From Rothia sp035916755 (lineage in GTDB: Bacteria; Actinomycetota; Actinomycetes; Actinomycetales; Micrococcaceae), in assembly GCF_035916755.1 (NCBI RefSeq), contig NZ_JAYWIX010000008.1, positions 124,001 through 188,000 on the forward strand: a stretch of DNA of 64,000 bases, given 5' to 3'. The translations under genes were made by a program, and so were the position numbers. Positions 50,810 to 60,501 of the stretch are shown one piece after another. Every line of letters starts with the position of its first letter. The stretch's first letter is position 1. The notes beneath the pieces were generated by a model. That model was given only the letters and a program-made list of their open reading frames with translations, did no database searches and was not told the DNA's origin.

Positions 50810-51946
50810 ATGACAAGTTCACAGCGCTCCGGGCTGCACCCCCGCCCGGTTTTCAATCAGCTCCCCAAGTACGCCGCAGGTAAACCTCCGGCACCGGTTG
50901 AGGGGATTACCCAGTACAAGCTCTCATCCAACGAGAACCCCTTCGGGCCGGTAGCCTCGGTCGCTCAGATTCTGGCTGAGTTTGATACCGTCCACCGCTA
51001 CCCCGACCCGCTCTCAACTGCCCTGCGTACTGCGCTAGGGGAGCACCTGGAGGTTGACCCCGAGGATATCGTCACCGGCGCAGGAAGCCTAGGTGCCCTG
51101 ACCCAGATTCTGACCACCTTTGCAGGTACCCACGCCGACGGTGTGCAGGACGAAGTTATCTACGCCTGGCGTTCCTTCGAAGCCTACCCCATCTGCGTTG
51201 GCCTGGCCGGTGCTAAGAGCGTGCAGGTGCCCAACCTGCCCAACGGCGCCCATGACCTAGATGCCATGGCTGCCGCCGTAACCGACCAGACCCGCGTCAT
51301 CCTTATCTGCACCCCCAACAACCCCACCGGCCCGGCCGTCACCGAGTCCCAGGTGCGTGACTTCCTAGCCAAGGTGCCCAGCGATGTGCTCGTGGTGATT
51401 GACGAGGCCTACTTCGAGTTCTGCGCGGCCTCCGAGATTCCTGAAGGGCAAGAGCCTCCCGTCAACGGCCTGGACGTCTACCCCGACTACCCCAACGTCG
51501 CTATTTTGCGCACCTTCTCCAAGGCCCAGGGCCTGGCGGGCTTGCGTGTGGGCTACTCCATCACCCACCCCGAGGTCACTGCTCACCTGCGCGTGGGCGC
51601 CACCCCCTTTGCGGTGAGCGCCCTGGCTGAAAAGGCCGCCGTGGCCTCCCTCGAACACAACGATGAGGTTATGGAGCGCGTGGAGCACCTGGTGGCTGAG
51701 CGTGAAAAGGTCGTCGCTGGGCTCCAGGAGCTGGGCTACTGGGTACCCGAAACCCGGGCCAATTTCGTCTGGCTCCCCCTGGGCGAGCACTCGGCAGCCT
51801 TCGCCGCTCTGGCAGAAGCTAACGCCCTGTCCGTGCGCGCTTTTGCGGGCGAGGGTGTGCGCGTGAGCATCGGTGAGGACGAGGCCAACGCCCGCCTGCT
51901 CAAAATCGCAGCAGAGTTCGAAGAGCGCACCACCAAGCCCTTCTAA
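50810..51946 (+). CDS. hisC: Histidinol-phosphate aminotransferase
   Basis: The 378-residue fold-type I aminotransferase has YKLSSNENPFGP near its N terminus, the PLP-binding Lys in TFSKAQGLAGLRVGYS, and NPTGP. It matches HisC, step seven of histidine synthesis. The frame is open further upstream into the tRNA region, which is not coding; the ATG at 50810 was chosen because a -10 box ends 7 bases before it, giving a leaderless message. The ATG at 50801 is inside that box. Confidence 0.85.
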   Translation: MTSSQRSGLHPRPVFNQLPKYAAGKPPAPVEGITQYKLSSNENPFGPVASVAQILAEFDTVHRYPDPLSTALRTALGEHLEVDPEDIVTGAGSLGALTQILTTFAGTHADGVQDEVIYAWRSFEAYPICVGLAGAKSVQVPNLPNGAHDLDAMAAAVTDQTRVILICTPNNPTGPAVTESQVRDFLAKVPSDVLVVIDEAYFEFCAASEIPEGQEPPVNGLDVYPDYPNVAILRTFSKAQGLAGLRVGYSITHPEVTAHLRVGATPFAVSALAEKAAVASLEHNDEVMERVEHLVAEREKVVAGLQELGYWVPETRANFVWLPLGEHSAAFAALAEANALSVRAFAGEGVRVSIGEDEANARLLKIAAEFEERTTKPF

Positions 51947-52099
51947 GCGGGCACACGGATAGGTGGGTGGGGACTATCCCTGCCCACCTATCAACTTATT
52001 TGCAATTAATCCCTCAAAATTCTAAAAATAGACCCTCTCTGCCCACTGGCAGGCGTAGGGTTAAGAAAAGGTACTAACAGAGCAAGACCGGAGACCCCC

Positions 52100-53275
52100 A
52101 TGTCACAGACACAAACCCCAGATAACCCTTGGGGAACGCCAGAGCGTATCCAGCTTATGAACGAAGCGGGTGAGACCACCCCCCACACCAGCTTCTCAGC
52201 CTACGCCGGCGAACTCACCGGCGAAGACCTCAAAGACATGTACCGCACCATGGCCCTGACCCGGCGTTTCGACGACGAAATGACAGCTCTTCAGCGCCAG
52301 GGGCAGCTGGCCCTCTGGGTACCTTCCCGCGGGCAGGAAGCTGCCCAGGTGGCGTCCGCCCGTGCCCTGGCAGCCAACGACTACATCTTCCCCTCCTACC
52401 GCGACCACGGTGTCCTGCTTGAACGCGGCATCACCCCCGAAGAGATCACCCCCCTCTTTCGGGGCTCAGGCACCCTGGGCTGGGACGCCAAAAAACACAA
52501 CCTGCACTCCTACACCCTGGTGCTGGCAGCCCAGGTACTCCACGCCACCGGCTACGCCATGGGCCTGAACCTCGACGCCGAGATCCAGGCAGAAACGGGC
52601 GAAGCCCAGACCGGCCAGGGGCAGGGAACTGACCCCGAACATGACGCCGAGAAGCCCGCCGTAGCGGTCTACTTTGGCGACGGGTCAACCACCGAAGGCG
52701 ATGTACACGAATCTATGGTCTTTGCGGCCAGCTACAACGCGCCCGTCCTTTTCTTCGTGCAAAATAACCACTGGGCCATCTCTGTGCCCTTTAGCGTGCA
52801 GTCCCGCGTGCCCATCTCAACCCGTGCTGCTGGTTACGGTTTTGAGGGCCTGCGCGTGGACGGTAACGACGTGCTAGCCGTCTACGCCGCCACCCGCTAC
52901 GCCATGGACAAAATTAGGGCGGGGGAGGGGCCCGTGCTGATTGAGGCAGAAACCTACCGGCTCGGCCCCCACACCACAGCCGACGACCCCACCAAGTACC
53001 GCCCCGAAGACCACGGCGCCACCTACGAGCCGCTCGACCCCATGGTGCGTCTCGAAGCCTACCTGCGCGCCAGCGGTCAGGCCGATGACGCCTTCTTCGA
53101 TGAGGTCGCCGTCTACACCAAAGAGCAGGTGAAGGGCGTCCGCTCCTACGTTCTTGCCAGCGAACCCGACACCATCGAAACCTACCTGGACCGCGCCTAC
53201 GCGGCCCCCCACCAGCAGGTTGAGGACGACCGCGCCTTCTACCGCGCCTACAATGACGGCTTCGAGGAGGACTAA
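52100..53275 (+). CDS. 2-oxo acid dehydrogenase E1 alpha subunit (pyruvate or branched-chain)
   Basis: The 391-residue subunit contains the thiamine diphosphate motif GDGSTTEGDVHES...QNN (193-223) and the phosphorylation-type loop GPHTTADDPTKYR. An insert rich in Gln, Glu, Asp and Gly (about 161-185) precedes the motif and is longer than usual. With E1 beta 3 bases downstream and E2 following, it forms the oxidative decarboxylation complex for pyruvate or branched-chain 2-oxo acids. The loop reads more like pyruvate dehydrogenase, but substrate is not certain. Confidence 0.85.
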   Translation: MSQTQTPDNPWGTPERIQLMNEAGETTPHTSFSAYAGELTGEDLKDMYRTMALTRRFDDEMTALQRQGQLALWVPSRGQEAAQVASARALAANDYIFPSYRDHGVLLERGITPEEITPLFRGSGTLGWDAKKHNLHSYTLVLAAQVLHATGYAMGLNLDAEIQAETGEAQTGQGQGTDPEHDAEKPAVAVYFGDGSTTEGDVHESMVFAASYNAPVLFFVQNNHWAISVPFSVQSRVPISTRAAGYGFEGLRVDGNDVLAVYAATRYAMDKIRAGEGPVLIEAETYRLGPHTTADDPTKYRPEDHGATYEPLDPMVRLEAYLRASGQADDAFFDEVAVYTKEQVKGVRSYVLASEPDTIETYLDRAYAAPHQQVEDDRAFYRAYNDGFEED

Positions 53276-53278
53276 ACC

Positions 53279-54280
53279 ATGTCAGACCAGACCCATCAGC
53301 AGGGCACCGAAACCCTAACCCTGGCTAAGGCTATTACCCGCGCCCTACACGATGAAATGACCGCCAACCGCAAGGTTCTGGCCCTGGGCGAAGATATCGG
53401 AAAACTCGGCGGTGTCTACCGCGTAACCGACGGCCTGCAAAAGACTTTTGGCCCCACCCGCGTCATGGACACCCCCCTGGGCGAATCCGGCATTATCGGA
53501 ACCTCCATCGGCATGGCCCTGCGGGGTTACCGCCCGGTACCCGAAATCCAGTTCGACGGTTTTGTCTTCCCCGGCTTCAACCAGATCACCTCACAGCTTT
53601 CTAAAATGCACGGTCGCACCCACGGCCAGTACGAGGTGCCTGTTACCGTCCGTATTCCCTACGGCGGCATGATTGGCTCGGTAGAGCACCACTCGGAATC
53701 CCCCGAGGCCCTCTTCACCCACACTCCGGGCCTGCGCGTGGTGACCCCCTCGTCCCCCCACGATGCCTACTGGATGCTCCGCAAAGCCATCGCCCATCCC
53801 GATCCGGTCATCTACTTCGAGCCCAAGCGCCGCTACTGGATGAAGGGCGAGGTCAACTTCGCAGATACCGACTTCGACCCCTTTACCGCCCAGGTGGTGC
53901 GAGAGGGTGACGACCTGACCATCGCCGCCTACGGTCCGCTGGTTCCGGTGGCCCTGGCTGCCGCCCAGGCAGCGGTTGAGGACGGCCACTCCATCGAGGT
54001 CATCGACCTGCGCTCCCTCTCACCGCTTGATATACCTACCATCGAGGCTTCGGTACAAAAAACCGGTCGCCTGGTCGTGGCCCACGAGGCCCCCACCTTC
54101 GGCGGTATCGGCTCAGACATCGCAGCTGCCATCACCGAGCGCTGCTTCTACCACTTAGAGGCCCCCGTTATTCGTGTGGGCGGCTACCACATGCCCTACC
54201 CCGTCTCCCGTGTCGAAGAAGAGTACGTGCCCGGCATAGACCGCCTGCTCGAAGCCGTCGACCGTTCCCTGGCCTACTAA
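53279..54280 (+). CDS. 2-oxo acid dehydrogenase E1 beta subunit
   Basis: A 333-residue transketolase-like subunit with the marks LGEDIGKLGGVYRVT, DTPLGESGIIGTSIGMALRGYRPVPEIQ in sense, and the C-terminal transketolase domain (about 205-325). It pairs with E1 alpha. GAGGAGG lies inside the last codons of the previous gene, so translation is coupled. Confidence 0.88.
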   Translation: MSDQTHQQGTETLTLAKAITRALHDEMTANRKVLALGEDIGKLGGVYRVTDGLQKTFGPTRVMDTPLGESGIIGTSIGMALRGYRPVPEIQFDGFVFPGFNQITSQLSKMHGRTHGQYEVPVTVRIPYGGMIGSVEHHSESPEALFTHTPGLRVVTPSSPHDAYWMLRKAIAHPDPVIYFEPKRRYWMKGEVNFADTDFDPFTAQVVREGDDLTIAAYGPLVPVALAAAQAAVEDGHSIEVIDLRSLSPLDIPTIEASVQKTGRLVVAHEAPTFGGIGSDIAAAITERCFYHLEAPVIRVGGYHMPYPVSRVEEEYVPGIDRLLEAVDRSLAY

Positions 54281-54297
54281 AGCCCGAAAGGCACACC

Positions 54298-55824
54298 ATG
54301 TCACAGATGTTTAACCTGCCCGATGTGGGCGAAGGCCTCACCGAGGCAGAAATCCTCAGCTGGAAGGTAGCCCCCGGTAACACCGTTGAGGTCAACGATG
54401 TACTTGTTGAAATCGAGACCGCCAAGTCGGTTGTTGAGCTGCCCTCCCCCTACGAGGGCACAGTGCAGGAGCTCCTGGTCGCCGAGGGTCAGACGGTAGA
54501 GGTCGGCACCCCCATCATCGCTATCGCCGGGGAAGGCATCGAAGCTGACGGGGGGCGTAGACCTGCGGCAGCGCATCCGGACGCCGCCCCCCAGCAGGCC
54601 GCCGCACCGGCAGGGGAGCAGGGCGGCGGCAATGCCCTGGTAGGCTCGGGCCCCAAAGCCGACCCCGTCAAACGTCGGGCCCGCAAGAAAGCTAGTCCGC
54701 CCGCTGTTGCATCAGCCCAGCCGACTGTGGCACCTACCGGCGCTGCTGCGTCCGCTCAGGTACCTACCTCTGCACCGCTGGGCACAACAGACAGCCGCCG
54801 CCAGCTGCTGACCGGCTTGCCCGCCCGCGCGGGCAAGCTCCTGGGCGAAGGCGGCAAGGGAATGCTCCGCCGCCTGGGAAGCCATGAGCTACCCGCAGAA
54901 ACCGGCACCAGCGAGGTGCCCCGCCGCCAGCCCCTGGCCAAGCCCCCCGTGCGTAAAGCCGCCCAAGACATGGGTATCGACCTGGCCCAGGTGACCCCCA
55001 CCGGGGATCAAGGGCAGGTGACCAAACACGACCTGCTCAACTATGCAGCCCACCTGAGCCTCACCGAACAAGCCAGCGTCACCGACACCATCGACCCCAC
55101 CAGCTTCTGGATTCCCGCCGGTGCTGGCGGCGACCGTATCGAACGCATCAAGGTCAAGGGCGTCCGCAAGGCCACCGCCAAAGCCATGGTTGAGTCGGCT
55201 TTCAAGGCCCCGCACGTATCCATCTTCGTGGATGTAGACGCCACCCGCACCATGGAGTTCGTCAAGAGACTTAAAAAGTCCCCTCAGTTTGAGGGCGTCA
55301 AAGTCACCCCGCTCTTGATTCTGGCCAAGGCCGTCATCTGGGCAACCGCCCGTACCCCGCAGGTCAACGCCACATGGACAGACTCCGAGATCCAGATTAA
55401 GCACTTTATGAACCTCGGCATCGCCGCAGCCACCCCGCGCGGCTTGATGGTTCCCAACATCAAGGACGCCCAGACCATGAACCTGCGCGAGCTGGCACTG
55501 GCCCTCAATGATCTGACCACCCGGGCCCGCGAAGGCAAAACCCAGCCCGCCGAAATGCAGCAGGGCACCATGACCATCACCAACATCGGCTCTCTGGGCA
55601 TTGACACCGGAACCCCGATTATCAACCCCGGTGAGGCCGCCATCATTGCCTTCGGCACCATCAAGCAGAAGCCCTGGGTTGTAGATGGCGAAGTGATTCC
55701 CCGCTGGGTCACAACCCTGGGCGGCTCTTTTGACCACCGCGTCCTCGACGGTGACCTCTCCGCTAAGTTCCTGGCAGATGTCGCTTCGATTCTCGAAGAA
55801 CCGGCCCTGCTCCTGGATATGTAA
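54298..55824 (+). CDS. 2-oxo acid dehydrogenase E2 (dihydrolipoamide acyltransferase)
   Basis: The 508-residue protein has one lipoyl domain (1-76, lipoyl Lys43 in ETAKSVV), an Ala/Pro-rich linker, an E3-binding domain (about 218-252, with VRKAAQDMGIDLAQVTPTG), and a catalytic domain (about 280-508) with the active-site motif SFDHRVLDG. Substrate of the complex is not set by sequence alone. No E3 (lipoamide dehydrogenase) gene is beside it. A terminator follows at 55842. Confidence 0.9.
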   Translation: MSQMFNLPDVGEGLTEAEILSWKVAPGNTVEVNDVLVEIETAKSVVELPSPYEGTVQELLVAEGQTVEVGTPIIAIAGEGIEADGGRRPAAAHPDAAPQQAAAPAGEQGGGNALVGSGPKADPVKRRARKKASPPAVASAQPTVAPTGAAASAQVPTSAPLGTTDSRRQLLTGLPARAGKLLGEGGKGMLRRLGSHELPAETGTSEVPRRQPLAKPPVRKAAQDMGIDLAQVTPTGDQGQVTKHDLLNYAAHLSLTEQASVTDTIDPTSFWIPAGAGGDRIERIKVKGVRKATAKAMVESAFKAPHVSIFVDVDATRTMEFVKRLKKSPQFEGVKVTPLLILAKAVIWATARTPQVNATWTDSEIQIKHFMNLGIAAATPRGLMVPNIKDAQTMNLRELALALNDLTTRAREGKTQPAEMQQGTMTITNIGSLGIDTGTPIINPGEAAIIAFGTIKQKPWVVDGEVIPRWVTTLGGSFDHRVLDGDLSAKFLADVASILEEPALLLDM

Positions 55825-56337
55825 AAGAGCCGGGAAAGCACAAGGACCGGGCACTCAAAGAGCGCCCGGTCCTTGAAGCACACGGTAACCTCGCCGGCCC
55901 CATTGGAAGTTCAACCTGATGGCTAAAAACCAACGGAACAAGTGTGAACATAGTGAGGCTCCCGCCGATTAGGGCGGGAGCCTCACAACGCCAAGGTACG
56001 AAACCTGGAGCATAATCCGAATTATCTCCCCCAAGAAATCCGAATCTATAGGCACTGAGCCCACATAGGTTCAGGTCTCGCAGGTTACCTTATGCCCTTG
56101 AAGTGCCTCCCTTTATAATCTCTGGGTCAGTTCCCCAACGTTGCCAGAACACCGAGTCCCCCGACTCGATGCAAGAAGCATTCAAGGTACTTAAATTTTA
56201 GCTGAGCCCCGCAGTCGCTGTATGTCCTCATATAGGGCGACACTAGGCCATAAGCGGTGGGCAGTAGCCTGGCTGCTTCCCTCAAAATGCCCACAAGACT
56301 GCCCCACCAAAGGTGGAATCTCCAGACTATTTAAGCC
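55825..56337. other. Intergenic region with two hairpins
   Basis: The 513 bases hold the E2 terminator (55842-55874) and a second perfect 14-bp hairpin (55953-55966 with 55973-55986) without a T tract. The rest, to 56337, shows no gene; a small RNA is possible but no family pattern is visible. Confidence 0.5.
55842..55874 (+). terminator. Terminator of the dehydrogenase operon
   Basis: AAGGACCGGGC (55842-55852) pairs perfectly with 55864-55874. There is no long T run after it. Confidence 0.75.
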
Positions 56338-57354
56338 CTAGAAACGCTCAATCACACCGGTCTGCGAAATCTCAATGGCGCTAGGCTCTTCGTCCTCTGA
56401 GTTGCCGTCGTGCACCAGCATAACGGCGGTCTGGTCATCGGCTGGGAAGGCACGCACCGTGATAGTACCGCCTGACGCGTTATCAAAAAGATCGACCGCG
56501 CACTGGGTAAGGGCCAGCGAGACACGGGAAGGTAGGGCCGAGCCGCGCTCGTCCAGAATATCGACCTTGACCCCGCGCTGGCGGGCCAACCAGGCGGCGT
56601 CCAGAATCTCCTTGTTCACGATGTAGCGGCCACGAATCGTATCGCGCAGCTGGGCCTCGGTGAAGCGGAATTCGTCCATCTCGGCGCGGGTCACCGGCGA
56701 CTCGTTATAGGCGATACGGTGCAGCATGTCCTCGGTTAGAGTGCGCACCTCCTGCACCCGCTGGGTGGCAATAGCGCCCATATCGGTCTCTTCGGCGCGC
56801 CCGGCGTCCGCGATAATGCGCATACCGCGGGCCTGCCTGGTCTTAGAGACCGCCTGCTCAATCTGCTTAGGCACAATCATGCTCACCAGCATGAGCAGGA
56901 AGGGGATAGCGAACTCGGTAGAGAGCGTCAGCCGGGTATCGAAATAGTTGGTGTGCCAGCTTAGCACCAGCACTACAAAGCCACAAAAGAAAAGCCAGCC
57001 GAAGAAGGTATGGCGGCGCAGCACCAGCCCAGCAGCTAACAGGGTGTAGGCCATGAGGGGCCAGGAGAGGTTGGAGAAGGTAATCGAGTGGCTGATGGCG
57101 CTCAGGGTGGTATCGACCGAGTTCAGGGCCAGCACCATGATGATGGGCATCATGACGTCGGGCAGAGCCAGGCGCTTGGTGGGCAGGAAGACCGGCAGCG
57201 TCGCTAACGCGTAGAGACTCAGCAGGATAGCCCAGTGGGGGGCGCGGGTGACGGTGTAGTGGTCGTACCAGAAGAAGAAAGACCCCAGAATCAGCAGGGT
57301 GACGGTGCCCAGAATGAGGGTGAGGATGCGGGAGCGGTAGTACTTAGCCAGCAT
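56338..57354 (-). CDS. Membrane protein linked to the two-component system
   Basis: A 338-residue protein with about seven N-terminal membrane helices (roughly 10-165) and a cytosolic part with a coiled-coil-like helix and a degenerate HATPase-like end (LPSRVSLALTQCAVDLFDNASGGTITVRAF), lacking clear nucleotide-binding boxes. It resembles a diverged kinase that may pair with the adjacent one. Its start overlaps the kinase stop by 11 bases, so they are co-translated. Confidence 0.65.
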   Translation of the reverse strand: MLAKYYRSRILTLILGTVTLLILGSFFFWYDHYTVTRAPHWAILLSLYALATLPVFLPTKRLALPDVMMPIIMVLALNSVDTTLSAISHSITFSNLSWPLMAYTLLAAGLVLRRHTFFGWLFFCGFVVLVLSWHTNYFDTRLTLSTEFAIPFLLMLVSMIVPKQIEQAVSKTRQARGMRIIADAGRAEETDMGAIATQRVQEVRTLTEDMLHRIAYNESPVTRAEMDEFRFTEAQLRDTIRGRYIVNKEILDAAWLARQRGVKVDILDERGSALPSRVSLALTQCAVDLFDNASGGTITVRAFPADDQTAVMLVHDGNSEDEEPSAIEISQTGVIERF

Positions 57355-58567
57355 TGGGTTCCTCGTGGGGCCATTGGACGACGACGCGGGTGCCCTTCTC
57401 GGGCGCCGAGGTAATGGTGACCATACCGCCGGCGTCCTCCATGGAGCGAATCATCGACACGCGTACGCCCAGGCGGCGGAAGTCGATGTCGCTCATTGAA
57501 AAGCCCTGGCCCTTATCGGAAATGGTACACAGAATGTAGGGGCGTACCTCGTCGGCGCGGGTGGAGTTGTAGGGACGGCGCATCTCGGTGCGAATCGAGA
57601 TGTGGGTCGTACGGGTGCCCGAGTGGCGGGCCGAGTTAGACACGGCCTCGGTCACAGCATGGGTGAAGGCTCGTGCTGCGGTGTAGGGCAGGGTTGAGTC
57701 GGGGCTGGCGAGCGGGTGCTTTTCGATGGAGTCGGAGACAAAGCGCAGGCGCTGGTTCCAGGGTTCTACGCCCTCGGCAATCTGCTCGGTCAGGGCCTGG
57801 AAGGTGATAGGGCGCTGGGGCTGGGATTTAAGGGCCTCTTCTTCGAGCACGCCAATGGCGCGGCGGGCCAGCAGGCGGGTGCGCTGGGGCAGCTCACCGG
57901 GGTTGCGGCTGGCGTCGAGCAGGGCTGCCATGACGTTATCGTGTACCAGCTTGTCGAAGTCCTGCAGCTCCTTGGCGTAGTCGCGGGAGCGGTTGAGCAG
58001 AAGCTGGGCAGAGAGGGTCTCGTAGTAGGTCTTATCTGATTCGCGGACGGCATTGAGGGCAAAGCGGGCCAGGCCCGCTAGCAGGGCGCAGCAGAAGCCT
58101 AGGTAGGCTACCCGAATGAGCAGCTCGGTGGCATCGAGGGGGGAGCCTTTGAGCAGGTGGGCTGCCACCGAACTGACCACCAGCAACACCGGGAAAACGA
58201 CGCTGTGAATAATGCTCTCGCGCGGGCTCTCTTCGAAGACCGGAACCAGCATGGCGTAGATACCAAAGAGCCAGGACCAGGGAATAGCTGAGTGCTCAGC
58301 GCCCGCAGTGAAGGGCCAGAGAATGTAGGAACCGTAGGCGATAGCCAGCATAAAGCTAACGACCTTGGCTGAGACTTCCTTGCGGATGCCGTTGAACATG
58401 AGCAGGGCCGCGTGGGCAACCAGCAGGGGAATAATCGCCAGGTACCAGTAGGAGTCGCCCCCGCGGATCTCTGAGATGTTGGCAAGCGACTGGCAGAGCA
58501 GGCCTACCGCAATCAGGGAGTAGATGATTTCCAGGGTGCAGTAGAGGCCGAAGGAGCTCGGGCCCAT
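57344..58567 (-). CDS. Membrane sensor histidine kinase
   Basis: The 407-residue protein has about six membrane helices (10-175), a dimerisation helix with His209 in LVHDNVMAALL, and an HATPase domain with AVTEAVSNSARHSG (N box) and DKGQGFSM (G1 box). It phosphorylates the NarL-type regulator encoded just upstream. The frame is open upstream for 45 codons without ATG, GTG or TTG; the ATG at 58567 is used, but the natural N terminus could differ. Confidence 0.8.
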   Translation of the reverse strand: MGPSSFGLYCTLEIIYSLIAVGLLCQSLANISEIRGGDSYWYLAIIPLLVAHAALLMFNGIRKEVSAKVVSFMLAIAYGSYILWPFTAGAEHSAIPWSWLFGIYAMLVPVFEESPRESIIHSVVFPVLLVVSSVAAHLLKGSPLDATELLIRVAYLGFCCALLAGLARFALNAVRESDKTYYETLSAQLLLNRSRDYAKELQDFDKLVHDNVMAALLDASRNPGELPQRTRLLARRAIGVLEEEALKSQPQRPITFQALTEQIAEGVEPWNQRLRFVSDSIEKHPLASPDSTLPYTAARAFTHAVTEAVSNSARHSGTRTTHISIRTEMRRPYNSTRADEVRPYILCTISDKGQGFSMSDIDFRRLGVRVSMIRSMEDAGGMVTITSAPEKGTRVVVQWPHEEPNAG

Positions 58568-58714
58568 GAGCCGCTGCTGCCCGGTGGTGAGGGAGAGCGA
58601 CTTGAAGGAGAAGGAACGGATGCGGTCCGCTCGCGATGGTTGTAGCGCGTGGGCTAGGTCCCGGGAGGCGCCGCCGGTGGTGGTAGACAGGGTGCGTCCT
58701 TAGGTCTTCGCTTC

Positions 58715-59428
58715 TTAGAGGTTGCGGTCTGCGGTGGAGGTGTCTTCCATGGAGTCGACCAGGCCGTCTTCGATGGCGCGAATGCGCAGGTCAATCTTGG
58801 TGGGGGCGGGGCGGCCGACGCGGGCGTACTTTTCGCGGATGCGGTCGATGTTGGTCTTAACAGCGGACTGCTTGATGCCCATGCGGCGGGCTACCTGCAC
58901 CTGCGCGAAACCTGAGGCGTAGAGGCGCAGGGTTTCCTGCTCGCGGGGTGAGAGGTTGGCGCGGGAGAATTCATGGTCACCGTCGATTGCTGCTGCCAGT
59001 TCCTTGGTGACAACGGCCTTGCCTTCGGCAATGTTCTTGGCTTCTGCCAGGGCGTGTTCCAGGGGCTCTGACTTGCGCACCAGGCCCAGGGCCCCTGCCT
59101 TGAGGGCTTCACGAATCAGGCCGGGGTTCTCCCCGATGCTGAAGATAAGCACCTTGATACCTGCGCGCTGCAGGATATCGACGTTTTCTGAGGGGCGGGA
59201 CTTATCTTGCAGGGAGAGGTCAAGGAGTACGACATCGCAGTCGCGCTTGAGCTTTCCCAGGTCAGCGGACGAGGGATCGGAGAGACTGCGGCCCAGGGCA
59301 ACGAGCAGGTCGGCTGCGGTGGGGGCTGCGGCGACCAGTTCGATTTCGCTGGCGCCTGCTGCGACTGCTCGCATACCTTCGCGGACGACTTCGTGGTCAT
59401 CGACAATGCCTACGCGTACTACGCTCAT
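58715..59428 (-). CDS. NarL-family response regulator
   Basis: The 237-residue protein has a receiver domain (about 4-135, phosphate-accepting Asp70 in VVLLDLSLQDK, acidic pair at 10-11) and a LuxR HTH (about 168-225). Its gene lies upstream of the kinase by 147 bases and forms a RR-kinase-membrane protein operon. The target is unknown. Confidence 0.88.
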   Translation of the reverse strand: MSVVRVGIVDDHEVVREGMRAVAAGASEIELVAAAPTAADLLVALGRSLSDPSSADLGKLKRDCDVVLLDLSLQDKSRPSENVDILQRAGIKVLIFSIGENPGLIREALKAGALGLVRKSEPLEHALAEAKNIAEGKAVVTKELAAAIDGDHEFSRANLSPREQETLRLYASGFAQVQVARRMGIKQSAVKTNIDRIREKYARVGRPAPTKIDLRIRAIEDGLVDSMEDTSTADRNL

Positions 59429-59603
59429 GATCCCTACTTACCTCGTGTGCTGGCGCAACCTTCACCGGTGGGCGGTGGCTGCTCGTCGGTTGCTGTATGT
59501 GGTGCGGTGAGCAGACTGGGGTGTTTTTTCTTACGAAAATATTTTACAGGCAAAGTGTGGTTCGTGGGCTGAACTGTGGGCGCTGTGACGTGCTTCTGCT
59601 GTC

Positions 59604-60473
59604 TTAGTGGGTTCGGGCGTCTGCGCCGGTCAGGGCCCGATGGTAGCGGGTGCCCAGTCCGGCCCCGATAAGGGCGCCAACCAGGGCCAGGACGCCGGTG
59701 GCTAGGGTAGTGAGGGCACCGATAGCTAGATCAGGGGTGAGGAGGGGCTGAAGGGCGTAAGCGGGCGCTAGAGGATGTGTGAGCTGGGCGGTTGCCCAGG
59801 TGAGCAGGGTGGCAAGCAGAACGCCCAGGGCGCTAACGGCAAGGACGCCCACAGCCTGCTTGCTGGGGGCTAGGGCCGTCATGCGGGAGGCCGTGTAGCC
59901 GGCCAAGCCAAAGGCCACTGCAATAAGGGCAGCAACCGTGATAAGCCAGGGCAGGGCCTGGGTGCGGCTGGCGGGGGTGGTGACAGCTAGAACTGTCTCG
60001 GTCAGGCCGCTGTAGGTAGAAACTCCTAGAACACCCATCACCGTGCGGGCTAGGGCCAGGCCGCCAGTGGCCAGGGCATAGGCGACTAGGGCACCGCAGA
60101 AAGCCGGGATGAACTGCACCCGCTTGAGGGCAGCAGCGGACGCTATCGCCCCTAGATGTGCTGTCGGGTAGGCGGACGCCGGCACTGCCTGCACCGGCTG
60201 GGCAGGAGTTGCCGGTTCAGCAGAATAAACCTGCTGCGTGGGCTGGGGCTGCGCCTGAACCGGAACAGTCTGCTGGTGGTTCTGGTTCTGCTCTGTGGGC
60301 GGAACATGCTGGTAGCGGGTAGCCGAGACCCCGGCGTCCGCAGGGGTGGAGGCCTGGCTGCTACCAGCGTCCTGCCCGAAGGTACGAGGGTCGAGCACCC
60401 GGGTGGGGTCTGAGTCCTCAAAGACCGCGTCCCACTCATCAAAATCACGACGGTTCTTAGGCTGGTTGGTCAC
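59604..60473 (-). CDS. Membrane protein with disordered N terminus
   Basis: A 289-residue protein with a Gln/Pro/Ala/Ser-rich N-terminal 110 residues, then about five hydrophobic segments (roughly 115-275). AGGGGCG precedes the GTG or ATG start region. It has a RDFDEWDAVFEDSD motif near its N terminus. No function is known. Confidence 0.65.
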   Translation of the reverse strand: MTNQPKNRRDFDEWDAVFEDSDPTRVLDPRTFGQDAGSSQASTPADAGVSATRYQHVPPTEQNQNHQQTVPVQAQPQPTQQVYSAEPATPAQPVQAVPASAYPTAHLGAIASAAALKRVQFIPAFCGALVAYALATGGLALARTVMGVLGVSTYSGLTETVLAVTTPASRTQALPWLITVAALIAVAFGLAGYTASRMTALAPSKQAVGVLAVSALGVLLATLLTWATAQLTHPLAPAYALQPLLTPDLAIGALTTLATGVLALVGALIGAGLGTRYHRALTGADARTH

Positions 60474-60501
60474 CGGCAGCGCCCCTTTCTACAAAAAATA
60501 C

